Assembly: GCF_020179755.1 (NCBI RefSeq)
Contig: NZ_JAIUCY010000001.1
Span: 558,001 to 622,000, forward strand
Origin: Herbaspirillum sp. alder98
GTDB lineage: Bacteria; Pseudomonadota; Gammaproteobacteria; Burkholderiales; Burkholderiaceae_D
Length of the DNA stretch: 64,000 nt
Direction of reading: 5' to 3'
The notes under the pieces were generated by a model. The model was not told where the DNA came from and made no database searches. It saw only the letters and a list, made by a program, of their open reading frames with translations. A program made the position numbers and the translations under genes. The first letter of the stretch is position 1. Each line of letters begins with the position of its first letter. Positions 20,118 through 29,500 of this stretch are shown here, one piece after another.

Positions 20118-20945
20118 ATGAACCAGCCTGCACTTAGCACTCCTTCGCACGTCCTCGTCCCCTCCCCTGCCCAGCTGCAACAGGTGTCGCCGCTGACGGC
20201 TGCCCGTGAAGCCGCCAGTTGCTCGGCGCTGCGCAGTTGCACCGCCTGCGGCATGCACCAGTTGTGCCTGCCCATGGGCCTGGAAGAATCCGACATGAAG
20301 CGCCTGGACAAGATCATCGGTCGCCGCAAGGTGGCACGCGATGAGTTCCTGTACCGCATCGGCGACCGCTTCACGGCGCTCTATGCGGTGCGCGTGGGCC
20401 ACTTCAAGACCTATCAGGAAAACCTCGACGGCGACCGCCAGATCACCGGCTTCCAGATGCCGGGGGAATTGCTGGGCATGGACGCCATCAGCACCGAGCG
20501 CCACCAGTGCGACGCCATGGCGTTGCAGGACAGCGAAGTATGCGAGATCCCGTTTGCGCGCCTGGAGCAGTTGTTCGGCCAGATGCCGATGCTGCTGCGC
20601 CATTTTCACCGCATGATGAGTCATGAAATCACCAGCGAGCAGAACGTCATCATGCTGCTGGGCAACATGCGTGCAGAACAGCGCTTCGCCGCCTTCCTGG
20701 TCAACCTGTCGTCGCGTTATGCCGCGCGCGGCTATTCGCCCACCCGGTTCCAGCTGCGCATGACGCGCCAGGACGTGGGCAACTACCTGGGCCTGACCAT
20801 CGAAAGCATCAGCCGCCTGATCTCCAAGTTCCGCAAGCAGGGCTTGCTCGCCGTGGAGCAGCGCGACGTCGAAGTGGTCGACCTGGGCGCACTCAAGAAG
20901 CTGGCCGCCGGCGTCGATGCCTGCGCCCGCCCGGCAGCGGCGTAA
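20118..20945 (+). CDS. fnr: Fnr-type oxygen-responsive CRP-family regulator
   Basis: 275 aa. The oxygen-sensing 4Fe-4S ligands are present: Cys41, Cys44 and Cys50 in CTACGMHQLC (C-x2-C-x5-C) plus Cys131. A cyclic-nucleotide-binding fold follows. The C-terminal HTH carries TIESISRLI, whose E-x2-S-R pattern in Fnr recognises TTGAT. It is encoded next to the cbb3 oxidase operons, both of which carry good FNR boxes, so it is their likely activator at low oxygen. The N-terminal extension before the first ligand is about 20 residues longer than in E. coli Fnr. Confidence 0.95.
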   Translation: MNQPALSTPSHVLVPSPAQLQQVSPLTAAREAASCSALRSCTACGMHQLCLPMGLEESDMKRLDKIIGRRKVARDEFLYRIGDRFTALYAVRVGHFKTYQENLDGDRQITGFQMPGELLGMDAISTERHQCDAMALQDSEVCEIPFARLEQLFGQMPMLLRHFHRMMSHEITSEQNVIMLLGNMRAEQRFAAFLVNLSSRYAARGYSPTRFQLRMTRQDVGNYLGLTIESISRLISKFRKQGLLAVEQRDVEVVDLGALKKLAAGVDACARPAAA

Positions 20946-20957
20946 TTCGCTGCACCG

Positions 20958-21215
20958 TCAAGCCGGTTGACGCAATCCTCTCGCCTGCGAGAGGCCCTGC
21001 GTCAGCCGAACGGCCAGCATGCCGCACAGCGTGAAACTTCCCCAGAAACTAAAGAAACCGATGGTGTAGATGCCCAGCACGTCGGGCGCCTCGATGCCCA
21101 TCGCCTGCGCCAGCAGGACCGGTTCGGTCATCGAAAAGAAAATGCCTTCGGCGGCGATGGCCATCAGGAAAGCCATCCAGCCGACCACGGCGATATTGCG
21201 TTGAAGTCTGCGCAT
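20958..21215 (-). CDS. Small two-helix membrane protein at the end of the cco operon
   Basis: 85 aa, family not recognised. There are two hydrophobic segments (about residues 10-30 and 45-70, with GFFSFWGSFTLCGMLAV) and basic ends, so it should sit in the inner membrane. I placed the start at ATG 21215 because GGAGGAG lies six bases upstream; a GTG at 21230 would destroy that spacing. It follows ccoH by 119 bp in the same direction and ends 12 bp from the fnr stop. Position suggests a cbb3 assembly or accessory role, which is inference. Confidence 0.75.
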   Translation of the reverse strand: MRRLQRNIAVVGWMAFLMAIAAEGIFFSMTEPVLLAQAMGIEAPDVLGIYTIGFFSFWGSFTLCGMLAVRLTQGLSQARGLRQPA

Positions 21216-21334
21216 TGCGGTCTCCTCCACTACAGGTCACGGACCTGGCGCGAGCGCGCCAGGATCATGCGCCGGTCTTGTGGCCGGCTCTGGTGACTTC
21301 AGCTTAGTCTTTTCCGCGCGCCAGCGCCAGCACC

Positions 21335-21883
21335 CTACTCGGCCGGCGCATAACTTTCTGCACTCAACACCGCGCGCCGTTGCTGCGGCCAGTTCCAGCT
21401 GCCGTGCAGTCGCCAGCGGCGGCTGCCGTCCTCGGCCACCATGCGCCAGCGGGCTTGCTCCAGGTCGCCCATGGGCATCGAAAAACTGCCGTCGGGGGCC
21501 GTCCTGATGACCAGCGCCCGGTCCCGCGGCGGCTGGGTCGGATGCACCAGCGACAGGTACAGCGTCTTGCCTTCTTCGCCGGCATCCGGCGCATGACCCA
21601 TTTGCAACTTGCCACGCAACACGCCTGCGGCCGGATCGAAGGCGATATCGAGCTGCGCCCCAAGGCGCCAGGCTTCGCGGTCGCGTCGCAGATCCTGGTT
21701 GATGGCCTTGCCCTGCTTGTAGTAATCGTCCGCCACCAGCGCGTCGCCCCGCACCACCGCCAGCCATACCGTGAACAGCCCCGCCACCACCACCACGGCC
21801 GGGCCGGACATCAGCAGCCAGGGCCAGCGGTGGCGGTACCAGGGTGCTGCCGGATGGGATAACGTCTTGCCATTGCCTTGCAT
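21335..21883 (-). CDS. ccoH: FixH/CcoH family cbb3 oxidase assembly protein
   Basis: 182 aa. It has a single N-terminal membrane helix (about residues 22-45, WPWLLMSGPAVVVVAGLFTV) and a periplasmic beta domain (residues 80-180). The motif VADDYYKQGKAINQDL just after the helix is characteristic of FixH. It helps stabilise or assemble the cbb3 oxidase. GAGAGGTCGAT precedes the start at 21883; an upstream ATG at 21925 would overlap ccoG. It lies between ccoG and the small membrane gene. Confidence 0.9.
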   Translation of the reverse strand: MQGNGKTLSHPAAPWYRHRWPWLLMSGPAVVVVAGLFTVWLAVVRGDALVADDYYKQGKAINQDLRRDREAWRLGAQLDIAFDPAAGVLRGKLQMGHAPDAGEEGKTLYLSLVHPTQPPRDRALVIRTAPDGSFSMPMGDLEQARWRMVAEDGSRRWRLHGSWNWPQQRRAVLSAESYAPAE

Positions 21884-21908
21884 ATCGACCTCTCGTGAAA
21901 TGCGCCGG

Positions 21909-23348
21909 TCAGCGGCGCGGCACAATGAATACGGCTTTTTCGCTCACCGCCACCGAGGCGTCGTCCTCGGCCTGCAGGTGAAAGCGGATCTTGTTGGAAC
22001 CCGGCTGGCCCACGCCGTGCGGCGCCCGTACCCGCACCGGCACCGACATGGTCTGGGTGGCGCCGGCATCGACCAGGTCGCTCGGCGCCACCGCCAGACC
22101 GGGCAGGCCGTCGACGCTGACCCGATAGCGATGAGCGCGTTCGTCGGTATTGATCACTTGCAGCCGGTAGACGTTTTCGATGATGCCCTCTTCCACCTCG
22201 CGCCCCATCGAGCCACGGTCGCGCAATACATCCAGCTTCAGCGGCACCCGGGTCCAGAGCGAGGCCGAGAAGGCCAGCACCACCGCCGCCAGGATCGCCA
22301 GGTAGATCAGGATGCGCGGGCGCAGCAGGCGCGCGCGGATGGCGGCATTCGATGCGCCCTGCGCCATCGCGTTCTCGGTCGAATATCGGATCAGGCCGCG
22401 CGGACGGGCGATCTTGTCCATCACGCTGTTGCAGGCATCGACGCAAGCCGCGCAGCCGATGCACATGTATTGCAGCCCCTGGCGGATGTCGATGCCGGTC
22501 GGGCACACCTGGACGCACATGGTGCAGTCGATGCAATCGCCTGCGCCCTCGACGCGCGCCGCCCTGGCCGCCGGCATGCGTGGCTCGCCGCGCTGCGCGT
22601 CATAGGTGATGATGAGCGAGTCGCGGTCGAACATGGCGCTCTGGAAGCGCGCATAAGGACACATGTACTTGCAGACCTGCTCGCGCATCCAGCCGGCATT
22701 GCCATAGGTGGCCAGCGCATAGAACAGGATCCAGAAGGTTTCCCATGGACCGAAGCCCAGTGTGACGAGCTCGCCCAGCAGCGCGCGCATGGGCGAAAAA
22801 TAACCGACGAAGGACAGGCCGGTCCATAACGCCACCGCGCCCCAGGCGCCGTGCTTGGCCGACTTGCGGGCCAGCTTGGCCCACGACCACGGCTGGCGAT
22901 CGAGCCGCATGCGGGCACTGCGCGTGCCTTCGGTACGGCGCTCGATCCACATGAAGATTTCGGTGTAGACCGTTTGCGGACATGCATAACCGCACCACAC
23001 GCGCCCGGCCACCGCCGTAAACAGGAACAGGCCGAACGCGCAGATGATCAGCAGCGCCGCCAGCCAGATGAAATCCTGCGGCCACAGCACCAGGCCGAAC
23101 AGGTAGAACTTGCGCGCGGCCAGATCGAACAGCACGGCCTGGCGGCCGTTCCAGTTGATCCATGGCAGGCCGTAGAACACCAGCTGGGTCAACCATACGG
23201 CGAGCCAGCGCAGATTGGCGTAACGCCCGGCGATCTCGCGCGGATAGATCTGCTCGCGCGCCTGGTACATGCGGATGACGGCGTAGTCGTCCTGGCCTGG
23301 CGCCGGTGGAGGCTCGGCTTGCTTGGAGGGTTTCACTGCGTTTTCCAT
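21909..23348 (-). CDS. ccoG: CcoG/FixG polyferredoxin, cbb3 oxidase accessory
   Basis: 479 aa. It has several membrane helices in the N-terminal 240 residues and two 4Fe-4S clusters (CIDCTMCVQVCP and CIGCAACVDACN, residues about 260-310). The membrane cysteine motif AGRVWCGYACPQTVYTEIF is diagnostic. A C-terminal Ig-like FixG domain is present (residues 370-479). CcoG is implicated in copper(II) reduction for cbb3 maturation. It lies 55 bp after ccoP, with a stem-loop in the gap. The start at 23348 lacks a strong ribosome site, but no better in-frame start exists nearby. Confidence 0.93.
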   Translation of the reverse strand: MENAVKPSKQAEPPPAPGQDDYAVIRMYQAREQIYPREIAGRYANLRWLAVWLTQLVFYGLPWINWNGRQAVLFDLAARKFYLFGLVLWPQDFIWLAALLIICAFGLFLFTAVAGRVWCGYACPQTVYTEIFMWIERRTEGTRSARMRLDRQPWSWAKLARKSAKHGAWGAVALWTGLSFVGYFSPMRALLGELVTLGFGPWETFWILFYALATYGNAGWMREQVCKYMCPYARFQSAMFDRDSLIITYDAQRGEPRMPAARAARVEGAGDCIDCTMCVQVCPTGIDIRQGLQYMCIGCAACVDACNSVMDKIARPRGLIRYSTENAMAQGASNAAIRARLLRPRILIYLAILAAVVLAFSASLWTRVPLKLDVLRDRGSMGREVEEGIIENVYRLQVINTDERAHRYRVSVDGLPGLAVAPSDLVDAGATQTMSVPVRVRAPHGVGQPGSNKIRFHLQAEDDASVAVSEKAVFIVPRR

Positions 23349-23368
23349 GATTGACTGCGTATCAACGA

Positions 23369-23398
23369 CCGTCGTCCCGACGTTGGTCGGGGCGACGG
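23369..23398. other. GC-rich stem-loop between ccoP and ccoG
   Basis: CCGTCGTCCCGAC and GGTCGGGGCGACGG pair around a GTT loop with one mismatch. It has no T-run, so it is more likely an mRNA-stability or partial-attenuation element that lowers accessory gene output relative to the oxidase subunits. It resembles, but does not match, the REP-like repeats. Confidence 0.55.
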
Positions 23399-23403
23399 CG
23401 CTA

Positions 23404-24336
23404 CTATCGTGCCGCAGCGTTGCTGGGCCGGTTCGACAGGCTCCAGATATAGGCGGCCAGCACATGCACCTTGGGTTCGCCCAGGAATTCACCGAACGCC
23501 GGCATGGTGTTGTCACGGCCCTTGATGATGGTTTCCTTGATGGTGTCGAGGCTGCCGCCGTAGAGCCAGATCTTGTCCGACAGGTTGGGCGCGCCCAGCA
23601 GCGGGTTGCCACGGCCGCCAGCGCTGTGGCACGCCATGCAGGCCACGAACTTCGACTTGCCCAGCTCGGCCTTGATCGGATCGTGCGTCGATTCCGACAG
23701 GCTCAGCACGTAGTTGGCCACGTTATCGATGTCGCGGTCGCTGCCCACGGCGGCACCCATCGGCGGCATCACGCCGTGGCGTCCCTTCATGATGGTTTCC
23801 TTGATGGTCTCGGGTTCGCCACCGTGCAGCCAGTCGTTGTCGGTCAGGTTCGGAAAGCCCTTGTTGCCGCGCGCGTCGGAACCATGGCACTGGGCGCAAT
23901 AGGTCAGGAACAGGCGTTCGCCGATGGCCTGGGCCTGGGGATCGGCGGCCACCAGTTTCAGGTCCTGCTTCATGTAGTGGTCGTACAGCGGACCATACCT
24001 GGCGTTGGCTTCGCGCACATCCTGGTCATGCTCGCCGCTGGACTGCCAGCCCAGGGTGCCGGCAAAATTGCCCAGTCCGGGATACAGCACCAGATAGCCG
24101 ATCGAAAACACGATGCTCAGGTAGAACATCCACATCCACCAGCGCGGCAGCGGGTTGTTCAGTTCGGTGATGTCTTCATCCCAGACATGACCGGTGGTGT
24201 TGCCCATCTTGGCCTGGTCGTTCTTGCTGACCTTCCAGCTGGACTGCTGCCACAGCAGCAAGGCGCAACCGACGATGCCCAGCACGGTGAGTACGATGAT
24301 CCAGATGTTCCAGAATCCACTGGTAAAATCAGCCAT
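23404..24336 (-). CDS. ccoP: Cytochrome c oxidase cbb3 subunit III, diheme cytochrome c
   Basis: 310 aa. The N-terminal membrane region has two hydrophobic stretches (about residues 9-28 and 58-78), followed by two class-I cytochrome c domains with heme motifs CAQCH and CMACH and axial Met candidates (MPPMGAAV, MPAFGEF). It carries electrons to the CcoN/CcoO core. AGAGG precedes the start at 24336, and its first 8 bp overlap ccoQ. Confidence 0.95.
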   Translation of the reverse strand: MADFTSGFWNIWIIVLTVLGIVGCALLLWQQSSWKVSKNDQAKMGNTTGHVWDEDITELNNPLPRWWMWMFYLSIVFSIGYLVLYPGLGNFAGTLGWQSSGEHDQDVREANARYGPLYDHYMKQDLKLVAADPQAQAIGERLFLTYCAQCHGSDARGNKGFPNLTDNDWLHGGEPETIKETIMKGRHGVMPPMGAAVGSDRDIDNVANYVLSLSESTHDPIKAELGKSKFVACMACHSAGGRGNPLLGAPNLSDKIWLYGGSLDTIKETIIKGRDNTMPAFGEFLGEPKVHVLAAYIWSLSNRPSNAAAR

Positions 24337-24526
24337 GACGCACCTCTTCCCTGGCGGGTTCCGATGCCGGCTGGCCGACATCGCCATCGGCGAACGGCAG
24401 CATGGCGGCCTGGTTGAAATCGGCTGGCTTGTGGCTGACGTAGGTCCACCAGATGATGCCGATGAAGGTGATGAAACTGGCCAGCGTGATGAGGGCGCGG
24501 GCGTCGGTCAACGATGCGATGTTCAT
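24329..24526 (-). CDS. ccoQ: Cytochrome c oxidase cbb3 subunit CcoQ
   Basis: 65 aa, one membrane helix (about residues 12-30, ITLASFITFIGIIWWTYV) and a short acidic tail, the usual small fourth subunit that stabilises the complex. GGAGAG lies upstream of the ATG at 24526. It sits 4 bp after ccoO and overlaps ccoP by 8 bp, so the four subunits form one tightly coupled operon. Confidence 0.92.
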   Translation of the reverse strand: MNIASLTDARALITLASFITFIGIIWWTYVSHKPADFNQAAMLPFADGDVGQPASEPAREEVRHG

Positions 24527-24530
24527 GTTC

Positions 24531-25145
24531 TTATCTCTCCGCCTTGATCAATACGCCGAGCTCCTGCAGGTAGGCGATCAACGCATCCTGTTCGGTCTTG
24601 CCGGCCAGCGCGGCCGGTGCTGCGGCGATTTCTTCTTCGGTGTAAGGGTTACCCAGGCGCTTCAGGGCCCGCATGCGGGCGGCGATGTCGTAGTGATCGA
24701 GCTTGGCCTGCTCCAGCCATGGATAGGCCGGCATGTTCGACTCGGGCACCACGTCGCGTGGGTTGTGCAGGTGGGCGCGATGCCATTCGTCGCTGTAGCG
24801 GCCACCGACCCGCGCCAGGTCGGGTCCGGTGCGCTTGGAACCCCACTGGAACGGATGGTCGTACACCGATTCGCCGGCCACCGAGTAATGCCCATAGCGT
24901 TCGGTCTCGGCGCGCAGCGGACGGATCATCTGCGAGTGGCAGTTGAAGCAGCCTTCGCGGATGTAGACGTCACGCCCGGCCAGGCGCAGCGCCGGGTAAG
25001 GCTTGAGCCCGGCGATCGGCTCGGTGGTCGATTTCTGGAAGAACAGCGGCACGATCTCGGCCAGCCCGCCCACGCTCACCACCAGCACCACCAGCGCGAT
25101 CAGCAGCCAGGGATTCTTTTCGATCCATTCATGTGAAAACTTCAT
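24531..25145 (-). CDS. ccoO: Cytochrome c oxidase cbb3 subunit II, monoheme cytochrome c
   Basis: 204 aa, membrane-anchored by an N-terminal helix (about residues 12-35), with a single periplasmic heme c site ([14 protein letters not shown]). [31 protein letters not shown] spans the conserved CcoO core, including the axial Met. GGGGAAAG lies just before the ATG at 25145; the TTG at 25157 would overlap ccoN and is not needed. It follows ccoN by 12 bp. Confidence 0.95.
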   Translation of the reverse strand: MKFSHEWIEKNPWLLIALVVLVVSVGGLAEIVPLFFQKSTTEPIAGLKPYPALRLAGRDVYIREGCFNCHSQMIRPLRAETERYGHYSVAGESVYDHPFQWGSKRTGPDLARVGGRYSDEWHRAHLHNPRDVVPESNMPAYPWLEQAKLDHYDIAARMRALKRLGNPYTEEEIAAAPAALAGKTEQDALIAYLQELGVLIKAER

Positions 25146-25157
25146 TGCTTTCCCCAA

Positions 25158-26585
25158 TCAATGCATGGCCGGCGCGACCGCCGGAATGGGCGCATGCGCG
25201 AGCCTGGTGCCCCACATCGTGCGCACCGTGTTATAGGCCATGACCAGCATGCCCGCCAGGTACATCAAGCCACCGATGAGGCGGATCACGTAGTACGGAT
25301 AAGTCGCCTTGACGCTTTCGACGAAGGTGTAGGTCAGGGTGCCGTCGCTATTGACGGCGCGCCACATCAGGCCCTGCATGACACCGGCGATCCACATCGC
25401 GGCGATGTACAGGACGATGCCGATGGTGGCGACCCAGAAATGGATCTCGACCAGGTCGCGGCTCCACATCTCGGTCTTGCCCGAGAGCCGCGGAATCAGG
25501 TAATACATCGAACCCATGGTGATGAATCCGACCCAGCCCAAAGCGCCCGCGTGGACGTGGCCGATGGTCCAGTCGGTGTAGTGCGACAGCGCATTGACGG
25601 TCTTGATGGCCATCATCGGGCCTTCGAAGGTGGCCATGCCGTAGAACGACAGCGACACCACCAGGAACTTCAGGATCGGGTCGGTGCGCAGTTGATGCCA
25701 GGCGCCCGACAGGGTCATCATGCCGTTGATCATGCCGCCCCACGACGGCGCCAGCAGGATCAGCGAGAACACCATGCCCAGCGACTGCGTCCAGTCCGGC
25801 AGCGCGGTGTAGTGCAGATGGTGCGGGCCGGCCCACATGTAGGTGAAGATCAGGGCCCAGAAGTGCACGATCGACAAGCGATACGAATACACCGGACGAT
25901 TGACCTGCTTGGGAATGAAGTAATACATCATCCCCAGGAAGCCGGCGGTCAGGAAGAAGCCCACCGCATTGTGTCCGTACCACCACTGGATCATCGCGTC
26001 CTGCGCGCCGCTGTACATCGAGTAGGACTTGGTGAGCGTGGCCGGCATGGTCATGCCATTGACGATATGCAGCAATGCCACGGCGATGATGAAGGCGCCA
26101 TAGAACCAGTTGGCCACGTAGATGTGCTGCACGCGGCGCTTGACGATGGTGCCGAAGAACACCACCGCATAGGCCACCCAGACCACGGCGATCAGGATGG
26201 TGATGGGCCATTCGAGCTCGGCGTATTCCTTGCCGCGCGTCAGGCCCATGGGCAGCGTGATGGCCGCTGCCACGATCACCACCTGCCAGCCCCAGAACGT
26301 GAAGGCGGCCAGCCAGTCGCCGAACAGCCGCACCTGGCAGGTGCGCTGCACGACGTAATACGAGGTGGCCATCAGGGCGCTGCCGCCGAAGGCGAAGATC
26401 ACCGCATTGGTATGCAACGGCCGCAGGCGGCCGAAGCTGAGCCACGGTATGCCCATGTTCAATTCAGGCCAGGCCAGCTGGGCGGCGATGATCACCCCCA
26501 CCAGCATGCCGACTACGCCCCACAGGATCGTCGCCACCGAAAACTGGCGCACCACCTTGTAGTTGTAGCTAAGTTCTTTGCTCAC
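25158..26585 (-). CDS. ccoN: Cytochrome c oxidase cbb3 subunit I (catalytic)
   Basis: 475 aa, haem-copper oxidase type C with about 12 membrane helices. Haem and CuB ligand regions are visible: [48 protein letters not shown] and [14 protein letters not shown]. It reduces oxygen to water with high affinity and pumps protons. It is first in the ccoNOQPGH operon. A consensus FNR box lies 67 bp upstream, positioned for class-II activation. Confidence 0.97.
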   Translation of the reverse strand: MSKELSYNYKVVRQFSVATILWGVVGMLVGVIIAAQLAWPELNMGIPWLSFGRLRPLHTNAVIFAFGGSALMATSYYVVQRTCQVRLFGDWLAAFTFWGWQVVIVAAAITLPMGLTRGKEYAELEWPITILIAVVWVAYAVVFFGTIVKRRVQHIYVANWFYGAFIIAVALLHIVNGMTMPATLTKSYSMYSGAQDAMIQWWYGHNAVGFFLTAGFLGMMYYFIPKQVNRPVYSYRLSIVHFWALIFTYMWAGPHHLHYTALPDWTQSLGMVFSLILLAPSWGGMINGMMTLSGAWHQLRTDPILKFLVVSLSFYGMATFEGPMMAIKTVNALSHYTDWTIGHVHAGALGWVGFITMGSMYYLIPRLSGKTEMWSRDLVEIHFWVATIGIVLYIAAMWIAGVMQGLMWRAVNSDGTLTYTFVESVKATYPYYVIRLIGGLMYLAGMLVMAYNTVRTMWGTRLAHAPIPAVAPAMH

Positions 26586-26651
26586 GAAACTCTCCCCACT
26601 GTGTTGGATACTTGTCCGAACCGAGCTTACGGGGGAGCCTCTCAGGGGGCA

Positions 26652-26665
26652 TTGACGTGTATCAA
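26652..26665 (-). promoter_or_regulatory. FNR box for the ccoNOQPGH operon
   Basis: TTGAC-GTGT-ATCAA matches the TTGAT-N4-ATCAA consensus at 9 of 10 positions. The centre (26658.5) predicts a start site near 26617 for a class-II promoter. A weak -10-like TAAGCT sits at 26624-26629 as that geometry requires. This indicates Fnr activation under low oxygen. Confidence 0.85.
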
Positions 26666-26775
26666 AATGGGGAGACGCAGCTCGGAAATGCTGTCACCTG
26701 GCCACACCACCGCGCAGGATTTGCCTGAAATGCGACGAAGGACAAGTGCGACGGAGCTTGAGTGATAAGCAGCCC

Positions 26776-26806
26776 GTCGTGCCGGCGAACGCCGGTACCC
26801 AGCGAC
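26776..26806 (+). repeat. REP-like palindromic repeat, copy C
   Basis: A third 31-nt copy of the unit at 12600-12630, about five differences from copy A, between ccoS and ccoN. It suggests a dispersed family in this genome. It could act as a hairpin after the ccoS message. Confidence 0.65.
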
Positions 26807-26825
26807 TTTCGCCGCATGACGTGCA

Positions 26826-27011
26826 TCAGGCAGACGGTGGCGCAGTCACGGATGGGACCTCGACCACCGCGCTATCGTCGTCGTGCAGGATGCGCAATGC
26901 CGGCCCTTCGAGATCATCGAACTGACCACTGTCGCTGGCGCGAAAGAAGATCCAGATCGCCAGGAACACCAGCGCCGTGCTCAGCGGAATGAGCAGGTAG
27001 AGCGCTTCCAT
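26826..27011 (-). CDS. ccoS: cbb3 oxidase maturation protein CcoS
   Basis: 61 aa. MEALYLLIPLSTALVFLAIW is the canonical CcoS opening (single helix), then FFRASDSGQFDDLEGPALRIL with the conserved QFDDLE-P-R-IL signature. It is required for cofactor insertion into CcoN. The ATG at 27011 overlaps the ccoI stop (ATGA) and is preceded by GGGAGG, so it is co-translated with ccoI. It is last in the hemN-tauE-ccoI-ccoS operon. Confidence 0.95.
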   Translation of the reverse strand: MEALYLLIPLSTALVFLAIWIFFRASDSGQFDDLEGPALRILHDDDSAVVEVPSVTAPPSA

Positions 27012-29500
27012 CAGCGACCTCCCTGCAACGCCGGTGCGGCGAGCGGCGCCGGGGCGCCGCAGCGGACCACCCGACTTAGTCGCAAGGCATTGCCCACCAC
27101 CAGCAGGGAACTGAGCGACATGCCCACCGCCGACATCCACGGATCGAGCCAGCCGAAGGCGGCCGCCGGGATCGCCAGGAAGTTATAGGCTGCCGCCCAG
27201 GCCAGGTTCTGGCGCACCACGCGCATGGTGCGCTGGGCCATGTCGCTGGCCGCCACCAGCGTCTGCAGGCGATCCGACATCACCACCGCATCGGCACTGA
27301 CCTGCGCCAGCGCCGCGCCACGCCCCATCGCGAACGAGACATCGGCGGCCCGCAACATGGCCGCGTCGTTGATGCCGTCGCCGACGATGGCCACCACCGC
27401 ACCACCGGCCTGCAATGCGCGCACCTGCGCCAGCTTCTGCTCGGGCGAACACTCGGCGATGACCTGATCCACCCCTACCCTGGCGCCGACGACGGCGCAG
27501 ACATCGGCGCGGTCGCCACTGAGCAGCACGGTGCGCATGCCACGCGCGCGAAATGCGGCCACGGTGGCGGCGGCGTCCGGGCGCACGCTGTCGGCCAGGT
27601 CGATGCGCGCCAGCCAACCATGTTCGTCGCCCAGATACACGCTGCCGGCGCCCACGGCGACCGGCAACTGCAACGACGGCGGCAGCGGTTGCGGGCAAAG
27701 GCCGGCCACGAAGGACTGCGAACCGATGCGATGCTGCCGGCCGCTGATGTCGGCCTGCATGCCGCTGGCAGTGAACGATTGCAGCGCCTCGCACGGCGCG
27801 GCGGCGATGCCCCGGCGTTCGGCTTCATCGCACAGTGCGCGCGCCAGTGGATGCAGGCTGCCGCTTTCGAGGGCCGCTGCCAGCGCCAGCAATTGCGGCA
27901 CCGTGCTGGCGGGCGACACCGGCACGATGCGCACCAGTTGCGGACGTCCCTGGGTCAGCGTGCCGGTCTTGTCGAAGATCACCGTATCGGCGCGCTGCAA
28001 GGCTTCGAGCACCCGCCCGCGCACCACCAGCATGCCTTCCCGCAAGAGCCGATCGGTGGCCGCCGCCAACGCCGAGGGCGTGGCCAGCGACAGCGCGCAA
28101 GGGCACGACACCACCAGCACCGCAATCGCCGTCGACCAGGCGCGCGTGGGATCGATCAACTGCCAGGCCACGAAGGTGGCTGCCGCCAGCACCAGCAAGG
28201 CCAGCACGAAGCGCGAGGCCACGATATCGGCCCACTGCGCCAGCGCCGGTCGCCCGGCGCCGGCTTGCTCGGCCAGCCGGGTGATCGCCGCCAGGGTGCT
28301 GTCGTCGCTGGTGCGGCTGACCCGCAGCAACACCGGATGGCCCAGGTTGAGCGCCCCGCCCGGCACCGGTTGCCCCGCTGGCACACGCTGCGCGCGGCTT
28401 TCGCCGGTCAGCAATGACAAATCGAGTTCGGCGCCCTGGTCGAGCAACTCGCCATCGGCGGCAATGGTGTCGCCCGGGCGCGCCAGGATCACGTCGCCCA
28501 CCCGCAGTTGCAGGGCGGCCACCCGGGTCGTGGCCTGGGTCCGGGGATAATCGTCCAGCCGTAGCGCCGACGCCGGAAAAGCCTGGTGCATGCGTTCCAG
28601 CGTGCTGGCCGAGCGGCGGCGCGCAGCGCTTTCGAGGTAGCGGCTGGCCAGCAGCAGGAAGATGAACATCGATACGCTGTCGAACCAGATCTCGCCTTCG
28701 CCCCGGAAGGTGGCCACGGCACTGGCGCCGAAGGCGGCAGCGATGCCGATGGCCACCGGCAGGTCCATGCCGGGCGCCCGCGCGCGCAAGCCGGCCCAGG
28801 CGCCGCTGAAGAAGGGCAGCGCCGAATAGCACACCGCAGGAATGGTCAGCAGCAGGCTGGCCCAGCGCATCAGCGCCATCATCTCGGGCTCGATGCCGTC
28901 ACGGCTCAGGTAGACCGGAATGGCATACATCATCACCTGCATCATCGACATGCCGGCGATGAACAGTTGCCGGAACAGCCGGCGGGTAGCACGCCGCGTC
29001 TGCTCGCCCTGGCGCAACGGATCGAAGGGATAGGCCACGTAGCCCAGGCGACGCAGGCCGCCGAGGATGGTCGATGCGGCGCACCGTGCCGGGTCGCGCC
29101 TGACCGTGAGGCGGCCCGTGGCCACATTCAATTCGGCTGCCCGCACGCCCGGCAGGCGCAGCAGGTAACGCTCGATCAGCCAGACGCAGGCAGCGCAGCG
29201 CAAGCCATCGACCGACAGCACCAGCATAGCGTCGGGCTGGCTGGCAGCAGCGGCTGGGCGGACATCGACAGCGTCGAACAGGGCCAGCTCGGCCGGCACC
29301 AGTTGATCGAGCGCCACGCGTGCCGACGGCGCGGTACGCCGCAGATAGAAGTCGGCGCAGCCGGCGCTGACGATCAGTTCGGCCACGCTGTGGCAACCGA
29401 CGCAGCACATGTCGCGCAGGCTGCCGCCGATCTCGAGTTGCAAGGGCTGGGCGCTATCCAGCGGCTGGCCGCAGTGAAAACAGAGTGCCGGCTCGCTCAT
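27011..29500 (-). CDS. ccoI: Copper-translocating P1B-type ATPase for cbb3 assembly
   Basis: 829 aa. It has an N-terminal cysteine-rich segment (CFHCGQPL, CCVGCHSVAE) and a heavy-metal-associated domain with CAAC near residue 105. The membrane region carries the metal-selective SCPCALSL, followed by phosphorylation motif DKTGTLTQ and hinge GDGINDAAML. This is the FixI/CcoI subtype that exports copper for the CcoN CuB site. Length is in range for FixI. It starts with an ATGA overlap with the tauE-like gene and ends with one into ccoS. Confidence 0.95.
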   Translation of the reverse strand: MSEPALCFHCGQPLDSAQPLQLEIGGSLRDMCCVGCHSVAELIVSAGCADFYLRRTAPSARVALDQLVPAELALFDAVDVRPAAAASQPDAMLVLSVDGLRCAACVWLIERYLLRLPGVRAAELNVATGRLTVRRDPARCAASTILGGLRRLGYVAYPFDPLRQGEQTRRATRRLFRQLFIAGMSMMQVMMYAIPVYLSRDGIEPEMMALMRWASLLLTIPAVCYSALPFFSGAWAGLRARAPGMDLPVAIGIAAAFGASAVATFRGEGEIWFDSVSMFIFLLLASRYLESAARRRSASTLERMHQAFPASALRLDDYPRTQATTRVAALQLRVGDVILARPGDTIAADGELLDQGAELDLSLLTGESRAQRVPAGQPVPGGALNLGHPVLLRVSRTSDDSTLAAITRLAEQAGAGRPALAQWADIVASRFVLALLVLAAATFVAWQLIDPTRAWSTAIAVLVVSCPCALSLATPSALAAATDRLLREGMLVVRGRVLEALQRADTVIFDKTGTLTQGRPQLVRIVPVSPASTVPQLLALAAALESGSLHPLARALCDEAERRGIAAAPCEALQSFTASGMQADISGRQHRIGSQSFVAGLCPQPLPPSLQLPVAVGAGSVYLGDEHGWLARIDLADSVRPDAAATVAAFRARGMRTVLLSGDRADVCAVVGARVGVDQVIAECSPEQKLAQVRALQAGGAVVAIVGDGINDAAMLRAADVSFAMGRGAALAQVSADAVVMSDRLQTLVAASDMAQRTMRVVRQNLAWAAAYNFLAIPAAAFGWLDPWMSAVGMSLSSLLVVGNALRLSRVVRCGAPAPLAAPALQGGR

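Noticed and set aside
21213..21230. GTG at 21230 as start of the small cco-linked gene
   Set aside because: It falls on the Shine-Dalgarno box that fits ATG 21215.
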